Positions 1 to 5,473 of a stretch of 5,473 bases of DNA are shown piece after piece (position 1 is the first letter of the stretch; each line of letters opens with the position of its first letter). Source of the DNA: JAVBPA01 sp031549925 (GTDB taxonomy: Bacteria; Bacillota; Clostridia; Oscillospirales; CAG-272); NCBI GenBank assembly GCA_031549925.1, contig JAVBPA010000101.1, forward strand, positions 1 to 5,473. Direction: 5' to 3'. The notes under the pieces are model-generated. The model searched no databases. It saw nothing but the letters and a program-made list of their open reading frames with translations, and was not told where the DNA came from. Position numbers and translations under genes: made by a program.

Positions 1-1
1 C

Positions 2-5
2 GGAG
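2..5 (+). promoter_or_regulatory. Ribosome binding site of the GH99-like gene
   Basis: GGAG lies 9 bases before the ATG at 15, an acceptable spacing for a Shine-Dalgarno site. It is the main reason for choosing that ATG. The reading frame stays open through the four codons between the window edge and the ATG, so a start outside the window cannot be excluded. Confidence 0.5.
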
Positions 6-14
6 ATTAACATT

Positions 15-1043
15 ATGTCAGTACCTGAAAATTTGAACAAAACAGTTTATGCCCAAACCGAACTATTTGATATATCGGGGAAAACCGATCTTGTATCCAT
101 TTGCTACAGCACATGGTTTGATCCGGTAATTGACGCTAATATTGATGCGAACGGAAATATAAATCCTCCTAACATAAGCGAAATTTTGGCGGGTAAATCC
201 GATTGGGGAGGAATAAACGCATTCCATTACTGGGGGAAACCTGCTATAGGTTATTACAGAAGCACCGACCGCGAAGTTATACGCACGCATATGACGCAGC
301 TTGCAGAAGCCGGAATCGATTTTATAATTATTGACAGCACAAACTCCTCCCTTTCATGGAAAGCGACCAGTTATTGGGATGATATGGTAGACCGTCCTCT
401 TGAAGCTCTTCTTGACACAATGGCGGCTATGATTGAAGAAGGGCTCACGGTACCGCGCGCCGCTGTTTGGTGTTCGTCCGCTAACGGCTGGGATGTTGTC
501 AACGCGGTTTATGACAAATTTTATTCTAATACGAAATATCAAAAATGCTGGGTTTATTGGGACGGACTTCCTTTCTTTTTAACGACAACGGAGGTAAAGG
601 AACCGAATGATAAAATTACCTCAAGATTTATGTGGGGGCTCCGAGATACAAAAAGTGTTTCGGAATGGTCATTTTTACAGATAAAAAATACTCCCTGCAA
701 AGACAGCAGCGGAAAATACGAACAAATCTGCGTATGTGTCGCAATGCAGGAGACCTATATGACAGAGCCTACGGCTCACGGCAGAGAAGGCGGCAAAACT
801 TTTTGGCAGCAATGGAAAAACGCTTTTGACGCCCGCCCTAAAGTGGTAACGGTTACATGGTGGAACGAATGGGTAGCTCAGCGCGGTGAAAATAATCGCT
901 TTGTCGACAACTACAATCCGGAATACAGCCGTGACATCGAGCCTATGGAGGGCGGTCACGGTGATACATATTATCAATGGCTGAAACAATATATTTCCGC
1001 TTATAAAAACCATAAAGAATGTCCGAAGCTTGTTGAGGATTAA
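15..1043 (+). CDS. GH99/WbsX-like TIM-barrel protein, putative glycoside hydrolase
   Basis: This 342-residue protein resembles the GH99 / GH71-like / WbsX-like barrel proteins, which act on or help build glycans. What is seen: a first strand region LVSICYSTWFDP (residues 26-37); then HYWGKPAIGYYRSTD (71-85), matching the family pattern of an aromatic-rich segment, GYY and S-x-D; then a helix and AGIDFIIIDSTN (99-110), a typical barrel strand ending in Asp107; and late in the chain VTVTWWNEW (278-286), which corresponds to the NEW motif carrying a catalytic glutamate in GH99 enzymes (here Glu285). In GH99 a second glutamate usually follows three residues later (NEWxE); here that position is Ala288. 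The C-terminal part has an R-D-I-E-P-M-x-G-G-H-G-D block (306-317). No signal peptide or membrane segment is visible from this start, which suggests a cytoplasmic protein unless translation begins upstream of the window. The ABC pair follows after 43 bp. Family assignment is by motif only, the substrate is unknown, and a non-catalytic role is possible. Confidence 0.72.
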   Translation: MSVPENLNKTVYAQTELFDISGKTDLVSICYSTWFDPVIDANIDANGNINPPNISEILAGKSDWGGINAFHYWGKPAIGYYRSTDREVIRTHMTQLAEAGIDFIIIDSTNSSLSWKATSYWDDMVDRPLEALLDTMAAMIEEGLTVPRAAVWCSSANGWDVVNAVYDKFYSNTKYQKCWVYWDGLPFFLTTTEVKEPNDKITSRFMWGLRDTKSVSEWSFLQIKNTPCKDSSGKYEQICVCVAMQETYMTEPTAHGREGGKTFWQQWKNAFDARPKVVTVTWWNEWVAQRGENNRFVDNYNPEYSRDIEPMEGGHGDTYYQWLKQYISAYKNHKECPKLVED

Positions 1044-1060
1044 TTAAATAATAATATAAC
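1033..1060 (+). promoter_or_regulatory. Possible weak sigma-A-type promoter before the ABC pair
   Basis: TTGAGG (1033-1038, four of six matches to TTGACA) and TATAAC (1055-1060, five of six matches to TATAAT) are separated by 16 bases. The -35 element overlaps the end of the GH99-like gene. Transcription would begin near 1067 and give a very short leader. Such matches arise by chance in AT-rich DNA, so this is only a candidate for separate expression of the transporter genes. Confidence 0.22.
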
Positions 1061-1062
1061 CC

Positions 1063-1079
1063 TTCCTTTGGCAGGAAAG
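1063..1079 (+). promoter_or_regulatory. Ribosome binding site of first ABC gene inside a small hairpin
   Basis: AGGAAAG (1073-1079) is the likely Shine-Dalgarno site, 7 bases before the ATG at 1087. TTCCT (1063-1067) is exactly complementary to AGGAA (1073-1077) with a 5-base loop, so the site can fold into a 5-bp stem that hides its core. The stem is weak and its regulatory meaning is an inference. Confidence 0.45.
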
Positions 1080-1086
1080 AAGTAAT

Positions 1087-2898
1087 ATGAAGAGGATACT
1101 GATTGCTTATCGGGATTTGCTGGGTATAATTTTTAAAAATGCACCCATTATGGTTGTTCTGACATTTATATGTTCTGTTTTAAGCGGTTTGCTGACTCCA
1201 TTGGGGGTATACGTTAATCAGCATATATTTGACGACGGATTAGCGGTTGCGCGCGGAGATATGACATTTACGGATTATTTTGTATATATTGTTTTGTTTA
1301 TAATTATTGCGTTATTGCCGACTCTTTTGGACGGATTTATATGGAATTATGTTAATCCGCGTTCGCTTCTTATTCTAAGGACGGCTTATAGAGAACGGAT
1401 GCTGAAAAAATTAAAAACTATGAAGTATGAACATTTTGAAAATGAAAAATCCGCCGAAATAATAGATAAAGCATATAACAGAGCCGAAAATTCCGCGCGT
1501 CATTTATGGCCGATGTATGTAAACTACTGGATAACTTCGACTATTGCAAGCATAGGAACTCTCGCTTATATATTCGGTGTGCGGTGGTGGCTGCTTTTGA
1601 CAGTTCTGCTTCCGTTTATTCTTGAAACGTATTTATCATCCAAAAATAATTACAACATATATACGGAGCTTGAAACTTATTGGAAAAAAGAGGGGATGTA
1701 CAGTTCTCTCGGTTATTATCTGCGTTCCAGAGAATTTTTTCGGGAATTAAAGCTTTTCGGAAATTCCGATTATTTAATCGATACATACAAAACAAGGCTT
1801 AATGAAAGAAATAAAGATTACGAACGTTATTACTTCAAAAATCTGCGTAAAATACTGCTGGGCGGAAATATAACAAAAATAGCTTCCATAGTAAATGTTA
1901 TATTGATTTTAATACTGTTTGTCCGCGGACAAATGACAATAGGCTTTTTTATTTCTATAACATCATTGATGTTCAGCGGAGTTTACAGTTCTCTCTCAGG
2001 CTTTTCTTTTATTTTCAAATGGGCTCCTTTTCATATAAATTCTTATGATTATTATGATAAATTTTTTAAATTATCCGATGAACCCACAGGATCGGAAAAA
2101 GAATTTCCGAAAACCTTTGACATAGAATTCCGGGATGTTTGGTTTAAATACCCCGGAACTGAAAAAGATATTTTAAAAGGTCTTTCGTTTAAAATCAACA
2201 ACGGCGAGAAAGCTTCAATTGTGGGCGAAAACGGAGAGGGTAAATCGACAATGATTAAACTGCTGCTCGGATTGTTCACACCCGACAGCGGAGAAATACT
2301 TGTAGGCGGGAAAAAGCTTTGCGAATATCCGCTTGAATTGCGTACAAAAATATTCGGACCGGTTTTTCAGGATTTCCCGCGTTACAGTATATCAATCGGA
2401 GAAAACATCGGTATCGGAAGTATCGAAGAAATCGGCAATTTGGATAAAATTAAAAAAGCCGCGCAAAAAGGCAAAGCGGACGAATTTTCAGAAAAATATG
2501 AAAAAGGCTACGATACTCTTCTCGGACGTGATTTTGACGGAGGAGTGGATATATCGGGCGGACAATGGCAGCGAATCGCAATATCCCGTGCGTTCATGGG
2601 AGATAAGCCTATACTGCTGCTGGATGAACCGACTTCACAGCTTGATCCTATGGCAGAAGCTGAACTTTACAATGAATTCGCATCTATGACGGAAAACAAA
2701 ACCGCGGTTTTTATAACGCACCGCTTAGGGTCGACTATGATAACCGACCGCATCTTTGTTATAAGCGAAGGAATAATAAAAGAATCGGGTACTCACGAAG
2801 CTCTTATGAATACCGGGGGGATTTATTCAAAAATGTTCAGCGCGCAAAAACAATGGTATGCTAAAGGAGTAAAAGAGGAGGACGTTAATGAAGGATAA
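1087..2898 (+). CDS. Half-ABC transporter, exporter fold, first subunit of a heterodimer
   Basis: This 603-residue protein is an ATP-driven membrane transporter half-molecule, with an N-terminal membrane domain fused to a C-terminal ATPase domain. About six hydrophobic segments are visible, near residues 20-42, 64-86, 146-164, 166-183, 262-280 and 282-304. The ATPase domain starts near 345 and is complete: A-loop Tyr355, Walker A GENGEGKST (380-388, Lys386), Q-loop Gln428, signature ISGGQWQR (489-496), Walker B ILLLDEP (509-515, catalytic Glu514), D-loop SQLD (517-520) and H-loop His545. The length is normal for a half-transporter, with no N-terminal peptidase domain. The C-terminus has an AQxQWY element that recurs in the partner. 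The gene overlaps the next transporter gene by 11 bp, so the two products are probably translated together and dimerise. SGGQW signatures are common in Bacillota exporters, including NisT-like peptide exporters, but nothing here names the cargo; peptide, lipid or drug are all possible. Confidence 0.93.
   Translation: MKRILIAYRDLLGIIFKNAPIMVVLTFICSVLSGLLTPLGVYVNQHIFDDGLAVARGDMTFTDYFVYIVLFIIIALLPTLLDGFIWNYVNPRSLLILRTAYRERMLKKLKTMKYEHFENEKSAEIIDKAYNRAENSARHLWPMYVNYWITSTIASIGTLAYIFGVRWWLLLTVLLPFILETYLSSKNNYNIYTELETYWKKEGMYSSLGYYLRSREFFRELKLFGNSDYLIDTYKTRLNERNKDYERYYFKNLRKILLGGNITKIASIVNVILILILFVRGQMTIGFFISITSLMFSGVYSSLSGFSFIFKWAPFHINSYDYYDKFFKLSDEPTGSEKEFPKTFDIEFRDVWFKYPGTEKDILKGLSFKINNGEKASIVGENGEGKSTMIKLLLGLFTPDSGEILVGGKKLCEYPLELRTKIFGPVFQDFPRYSISIGENIGIGSIEEIGNLDKIKKAAQKGKADEFSEKYEKGYDTLLGRDFDGGVDISGGQWQRIAISRAFMGDKPILLLDEPTSQLDPMAEAELYNEFASMTENKTAVFITHRLGSTMITDRIFVISEGIIKESGTHEALMNTGGIYSKMFSAQKQWYAKGVKEEDVNEG
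2875..2881 (+). promoter_or_regulatory. Strong ribosome binding site of second ABC gene
   Basis: GAGGAGG lies 6 bases before the ATG at 2888, within the last codons of the first ABC gene. It supports this start and, with the 11-bp overlap of the two genes, fits coupled translation in matched amounts. Confidence 0.8.
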
Positions 2899-4795
2899 AA
2901 ACAAAAAAAAGAAAAAAGAATCAGGAAAAGAAGAAAAACCTCTGTATGAAATAAAATTTAAGGATAAAACAGCAGGTTTTGAAACTGATATATTAAAAGA
3001 AAATCCTCTTAAATTATCGTATTTGCTCCGTCTTTTTAAATATGTTTTTTCTTCGGCAAAAATAATGTGCGGAATTTTTTTATCACTTTCCGTAATACTT
3101 AGTTTTATAAATCCTATAATAGCGTTCATATGGGGAAAATATATTGACAATGCAAACGGTTACCTTACGGCTGAAAACCAAAGTACGCAGCTGATATCGC
3201 TTTTCGGACTTGCTATCTTGTATTGGCTTATCGGTTTTGTTGCAAATTTAATAAACCGGTATCTTTACGGCGGGGAGGATATCGAACGTTTAAGCAAAGT
3301 GCAGGATCACCGCCTGCAGGAAAAATTTCAGTCCGAAATGCTGAAAAAAATTTCGAAGCTTTACCCCGATTATATGGAAGTTCCTAGAATAAACGATATA
3401 ATAAACCGAAGCTTTAATTCGATGGGAGGAGAATGGAGCTCTCTCCAAAGAGGGGTTATACTCGGAGGGTATACTATTATCGCAATGATTGTTTCGGTCG
3501 TTACGGTAGCCGCTTCACTTTTTATTTTCAATCCGCTTTTATGCCTTATTGTGCTCATTGCTCCCCTGCCTACGCTTTACACCACTTATGCAGGCAACAA
3601 ATTGAATTTTAAATTTTCACGCGATAATAGTAAAATTTTGAGAGAAGCCGGTTATTATCAGGGTGTGCTTCTCGGTTCATCATCAAGAGAAGTTAAAGCT
3701 CTTAATTTATTTGATTTTTTCTTCGGAAAATGGAAATCTTTAGCAGATGATTATGTTATAAGAGAAAAGAAAAATCAAATGAACATTTTTCTGCTCGGAA
3801 CAATAAGCGGAGTAATAACGAATATAGCCAATATCGCAGCAAATGTCTTTGCAATTATACTTATGACTCAGGGTAAACTTTCGCTCGGAGCACTCGGGGC
3901 AGTGCTTGTGCTGATAAGCACTCTGATAGGAAGCACATCCCAGCTTTTTGGATCAGCCGCGAATTTTATATCAAAGAAAAACGAATCCGCACAATTCTTT
4001 GAACTTATCGATTTGGGCGAACAACTATCAAAACAGCAATCAAACGTTTCTTCCGAAATTGAAAAATTAGAAGCTAAAAGCATTTCCTACCGTTATCCGT
4101 TAACCGACGAATACCGTATAAAGAATGTTAATTTTACAATTAAAAAAGGTGAAAAAGTAGCCTTTGTCGGAGAAAACGGGGCTGGTAAAACTACATTTAT
4201 CAAGCTCCTTATGGGTATGTTAGCTCCGTCAGAGGGTGATATTTTTATAAATGATATAAATATAAACGAAACGGATTTTTCAAATAAATATAATTTGCAA
4301 TCGGGAGTTTTTCAGGACCCCGCTATGTATAAAACTTTTACAATAGCCGATAATGTATTTTTAGGAGATGTGAAAAGAGAACGAAACGAATCCGAAATAG
4401 ATGAAGCTCTCGATTTTTCGGGTTTTTCAGGTGCCGATAAATCCGCTCTGCTCGGTAAGAATTACGGAGGAACAGATCTTTCCGGCGGACAATGGCAAAA
4501 GCTTGCAATCTCACGCGCTTATTATCGTAAACGTGATTTTATTGTTCTTGATGAACCTACAAGTAATCTTGACCCTATCGCGGAAGCCGAAATCTTTAAA
4601 AAATATATTGCCATGACCGAAAATAAAACAGTAATTGTAGTTACTCACCGTATAAGCGTCGCTTCCCTCGCAAACCGGGTAGTGGTTTTTCAAAACGGTA
4701 ATATAATCGAAGACGGTTCGCATGATGATCTCCTCAAAAACAACTCTGAATATGCACGCCTTTATTCTACACAAGCCCAGTGGTATAACCGCTAA
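2888..4795 (+). CDS. Half-ABC transporter, exporter fold, second subunit of a heterodimer
   Basis: This 635-residue membrane-domain plus ATPase protein is a diverged relative of the gene just upstream and its likely dimer partner. It begins with a lysine-rich cytoplasmic tail (nine Lys in residues 1-17) that the partner lacks. Hydrophobic segments lie near residues 58-82, 101-122, 190-214, 215-232, 299-326 and 331-355. The ATPase domain has A-loop Tyr403, Walker A GENGAGKTT (428-436, Lys434), Q-loop Gln476, signature LSGGQWQK (531-538), Walker B FIVLDEP (551-557, catalytic Glu556), D-loop SNLD (559-562) and H-loop His587. Both halves keep the catalytic Glu and a standard signature, so both ATP sites should be active, unlike many heterodimeric exporters that have one degenerate site. 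The chain ends in TQAQWYNR, echoing the AQKQWYAK of the partner. There is no peptidase domain and no visible substrate gene, so cargo is unknown. Export is the expected direction for the fold, though a few members of the fold import. Confidence 0.93.
   Translation: MKDKNKKKKKESGKEEKPLYEIKFKDKTAGFETDILKENPLKLSYLLRLFKYVFSSAKIMCGIFLSLSVILSFINPIIAFIWGKYIDNANGYLTAENQSTQLISLFGLAILYWLIGFVANLINRYLYGGEDIERLSKVQDHRLQEKFQSEMLKKISKLYPDYMEVPRINDIINRSFNSMGGEWSSLQRGVILGGYTIIAMIVSVVTVAASLFIFNPLLCLIVLIAPLPTLYTTYAGNKLNFKFSRDNSKILREAGYYQGVLLGSSSREVKALNLFDFFFGKWKSLADDYVIREKKNQMNIFLLGTISGVITNIANIAANVFAIILMTQGKLSLGALGAVLVLISTLIGSTSQLFGSAANFISKKNESAQFFELIDLGEQLSKQQSNVSSEIEKLEAKSISYRYPLTDEYRIKNVNFTIKKGEKVAFVGENGAGKTTFIKLLMGMLAPSEGDIFINDININETDFSNKYNLQSGVFQDPAMYKTFTIADNVFLGDVKRERNESEIDEALDFSGFSGADKSALLGKNYGGTDLSGGQWQKLAISRAYYRKRDFIVLDEPTSNLDPIAEAEIFKKYIAMTENKTVIVVTHRISVASLANRVVVFQNGNIIEDGSHDDLLKNNSEYARLYSTQAQWYNR
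2903..2918 (+). other. A8-G-A6-G tract with in-frame A-AAA-AAG heptamer
   Basis: Eight A residues (2903-2910), a G, six A residues (2912-2917) and a G encode the lysine-rich start of the second ABC subunit. The heptamer A-AAA-AAG at 2905-2911 is in the reading phase known to favour -1 ribosomal slippage, as in dnaX. The strong Shine-Dalgarno site lies 23 bases upstream of the heptamer. Both other frames close soon after: a TGA at 2947-2949 in the -1 frame and a TAA at 2952-2954 in the +1 frame. Any slippage or A-tract length change would therefore abort the protein. That slippage happens is not shown. Confidence 0.4.
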
Positions 4796-4815
4796 GCAAA
4801 AAATCACAAATGTTT

Positions 4816-4842
4816 TTTGTTACTTTTTTACAAAAAAGCAAA
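4816..4842. terminator. AT-rich inverted repeat after the ABC pair, weak terminator candidate
   Basis: CTTTTTT (4823-4829) and AAAAAAG (4832-4838) are perfect complements separated by two bases, and TTTG/CAAA outside them can extend the stem past a 3-base bulge. The stem is nearly all A-T and no T-run follows the right arm on the + strand, so it does not fit a standard intrinsic terminator. It is 20 bases after the stop of the second ABC gene and is the only candidate for ending that transcript in this spacer. Confidence 0.25.
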
Positions 4843-4867
4843 CGCATCCCTCGTATCCCCGCATCCC
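4843..4867. repeat. Three short imperfect CGCATCCC repeats
   Basis: CGCATCCC (4843-4850), CGTATCCC (4852-4859) and CGCATCCC (4860-4867) follow each other at 9- and 8-base steps in the spacer before the DUF1801 gene. The strand is C-rich, in contrast to the AT-rich flanks. No function is known to me; it could be chance or a protein-binding site. Confidence 0.4.
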
Positions 4868-4884
4868 CATTTCCGTTTTTATAT

Positions 4885-4891
4885 AAGGAGG
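4885..4891 (+). promoter_or_regulatory. Ribosome binding site that fixes the DUF1801 gene start
   Basis: AAGGAGG lies 9 bases before the ATG at 4901. This near-perfect site decides the start at 4901 over an in-frame TTG at 4817, which has no Shine-Dalgarno site and would add 28 residues that do not look like the family. Confidence 0.85.
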
Positions 4892-4900
4892 ATATTATTT

Positions 4901-5251
4901 ATGGAAAACGATGTTATAGGTATTTATATAAACGAACAAGAAGAAAAAATACGCCCTATTCTGTTAAAAATCAGAGAAACAATCAAAGCTGCGGCGCCCG
5001 ATGTAACAGAAAAACTTTCGTGGCAAATGCCGACTTTTTGGGATAAAGAAAACATAATACATTTTGCGGCCCACAAAAATCATGTAGGAATATATCCGGG
5101 GAATGAAGCAATGGAAAACTTTGCGGAAAGGCTGACAGAATATAAAACGTCAAAAGGAGCAATACAATTTCCGTACAGCAAACCGATTGACTATGAACTT
5201 ATAACAGAAATTGTCAAGTGGAGAATCGAAAATAAAAATGACCGCTCATAA
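4901..5251 (+). CDS. DUF1801 (YdhG/Fra-like, frataxin-fold) protein
   Basis: This 116-residue soluble protein matches the DUF1801 family (COG5646), which includes Bacillus subtilis YdhG (Fra), a frataxin-like protein linked to iron delivery for Fe-S cluster and haem synthesis. The recognisable motifs, in order, are VTEKLSWQMPTF (residues 35-46), IIHFAAHKNHVGIYPG (52-67), then YKTSKGAIQFPYSKP (81-95) before a C-terminal helix with a lysine-rich IVKWRIENKN end (104-113). Length and motif order are normal for the family, with no signal peptide or membrane segment, so it should act in the cytoplasm. Many DUF1801 proteins have no tested role, so the iron function is transferred from one relative and may not hold. 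The gene is 105 bp after the ABC pair and 35 bp before a GH172 gene; this position does not suggest a shared pathway and may be incidental. Confidence 0.85.
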   Translation: MENDVIGIYINEQEEKIRPILLKIRETIKAAAPDVTEKLSWQMPTFWDKENIIHFAAHKNHVGIYPGNEAMENFAERLTEYKTSKGAIQFPYSKPIDYELITEIVKWRIENKNDRS

Positions 5252-5259
5252 GCGGTTTT
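5241..5259 (+). terminator. Hairpin across the DUF1801 stop codon, possible intrinsic terminator
   Basis: ACCGCT (5241-5246) pairs exactly with AGCGGT (5251-5256) around a 4-base loop. The right arm runs into a stretch of four T (5256-5259, the first in the stem). The stem has four G-C pairs and overlaps the TAA at 5249-5251. The T-run is short, so termination would probably be partial, reducing read-through into the GH172 gene rather than blocking it. Confidence 0.45.
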
Positions 5260-5275
5260 ACAATATATATATCAA

Positions 5276-5280
5276 GAGGG
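5276..5280 (+). promoter_or_regulatory. Ribosome binding site of the GH172 gene
   Basis: GAGGG lies 6 bases before the ATG at 5287 and supports that start. It sits just after an alternating TA stretch (5263-5272) in the short intergenic gap. Confidence 0.6.
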
Positions 5281-5286
5281 ATTAAG

Positions 5287-5473
5287 ATGTCAAAGCTTTA
5301 TAAAAAGACAAATGAACAAACAAGATGGTCGTGTTTTGAAAATCCGTTTGCTAAAAAGGGGGCTTCCGCGGGTGAAAATTTCGGAGCCAAAGGTCATGCG
5401 TTTGATAAAGTGCGTCCGGGTGAAACCGTTTCTCTGCTTAATTTTGCGGAAAGCGCGGGAATTATCAGACGTA
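5287..5473 (+). CDS. DUF2961 / glycoside hydrolase family 172 protein, N-terminal part
   Basis: Only the first 62 residues lie in the window and the frame is open to the end. The segment SCFENPFAKKGASAGENFGA (residues 15-34), then KGHAF (35-39), PGETVSLLNF (44-53) and GIIRR (58-62) matches the start of DUF2961 proteins, whose usual pattern is ENP-x-G-x-KG-A, KG, a pGe-x-v-x-Ll block and a G-x-I-R strand. Characterised GH172 enzymes act on fructofuranose dianhydrides and on D-arabinofuranosides, so a furanoside-cleaving activity is likely; the catalytic glutamates lie further along the chain, beyond the window. There is no signal peptide, so it is probably cytoplasmic. A possible terminator precedes it and no good promoter was found in the 35-bp gap, so it may be partly co-transcribed with the DUF1801 gene. 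The family call rests on a short segment but the motif is distinctive. Confidence 0.78.
   Translation, partial: MSKLYKKTNEQTRWSCFENPFAKKGASAGENFGAKGHAFDKVRPGETVSLLNFAESAGIIRR

Noticed and set aside
675..1013. A 112-codon open frame on the minus strand opposite the GH99-like gene
   Set aside because: It lies wholly inside a gene with clear family motifs, has no ribosome binding site that I can see, and its translation shows no recognisable domain. It is a codon-bias shadow.
2557..2570. A 14-base identity (GGCGGACAATGGCA) repeated at 4484-4497
   Set aside because: Both copies encode the ABC signature motif GGQWQ of paralogous genes. Flanking bases differ freely, so this is protein-level constraint and not recent duplication or gene conversion.
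2827..3150. A 107-codon minus-strand frame across the junction of the two ABC genes
   Set aside because: Its phenylalanine-rich stretch is simply the reverse of the poly-A lysine tract of the second ABC gene, and both genes on the + strand are well supported.
1087..4795. A bacteriocin or lanthipeptide export cluster, suggested by the SGGQW signatures
   Set aside because: No precursor peptide, modification enzyme, immunity gene or C39 peptidase domain is present in the window, and the signature is widespread in Bacillota exporters.
4817..4900. An upstream TTG start that would extend the DUF1801 protein by 28 residues
   Set aside because: No Shine-Dalgarno site precedes it, the extra residues are unlike the family, and AAGGAGG before the ATG at 4901 is near-perfect.
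4810..5046. A 78-codon + strand frame overlapping the DUF1801 start
   Set aside because: It overlaps the DUF1801 gene in another frame, has no ribosome binding site, and its product has no family likeness.
5211..5239. TTGTCA and AAAAAT with a 17-base spacer as a promoter for the GH172 gene
   Set aside because: It lies inside the DUF1801 coding region upstream of a hairpin that may terminate transcription, and the -10 match is only four of six in A-rich DNA.

Overview
The window holds five protein-coding genes, all on the + strand and closely packed, with the last one cut by the window end. The DNA is AT-rich (about 40% G+C by eye), Shine-Dalgarno sites are strong (GGAG, GAGGAGG, AAGGAGG), and both ABC ATPase domains carry the SGGQW form of the signature motif. 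Together these suggest a low-GC member of the Bacillota, most likely a Clostridia-type gut or rumen anaerobe. This is an inference; there is no rRNA or other marker gene to settle it.

Layout: (1) 15-1043, a GH99/WbsX-like TIM-barrel protein, probably a glycoside hydrolase or a relative of one. (2) 1087-2898 and (3) 2888-4795, two complete half-ABC transporters of the exporter fold. They overlap by 11 bp and almost certainly form a heterodimer; both nucleotide-binding domains have every key motif. (4) 4901-5251, a small DUF1801 (YdhG/Fra, frataxin-like fold) protein. (5) 5287 to the window end, the first 62 residues of a DUF2961 (glycoside hydrolase family 172) protein.

How the genes may work together: the two outer genes both point to glycan metabolism. 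Neither shows a signal peptide from the start chosen here, so they may act inside the cell. The ABC pair between them has no substrate gene, peptidase domain or substrate-binding protein that would name its cargo, so a functional link to the glycan enzymes is only suggested by position. The short gaps (43 bp, -11 bp, 105 bp, 35 bp) allow one transcript. A weak promoter-like sequence lies before the ABC pair, the longest spacer (105 bp) lies after it, and a compact hairpin at the DUF1801 stop codon may end or attenuate transcription before the GH172 gene.

No tRNA, rRNA, CRISPR array, insertion sequence or phage gene was seen, and no gap exceeds 105 bp. I found no clearly undescribed system. 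The most notable items are the GH99-like protein with one of the two usual glutamates missing, the GH99-like/ABC pair/GH172 neighbourhood, and an A8 tract with an in-frame A-AAA-AAG heptamer at the start of the second ABC gene.
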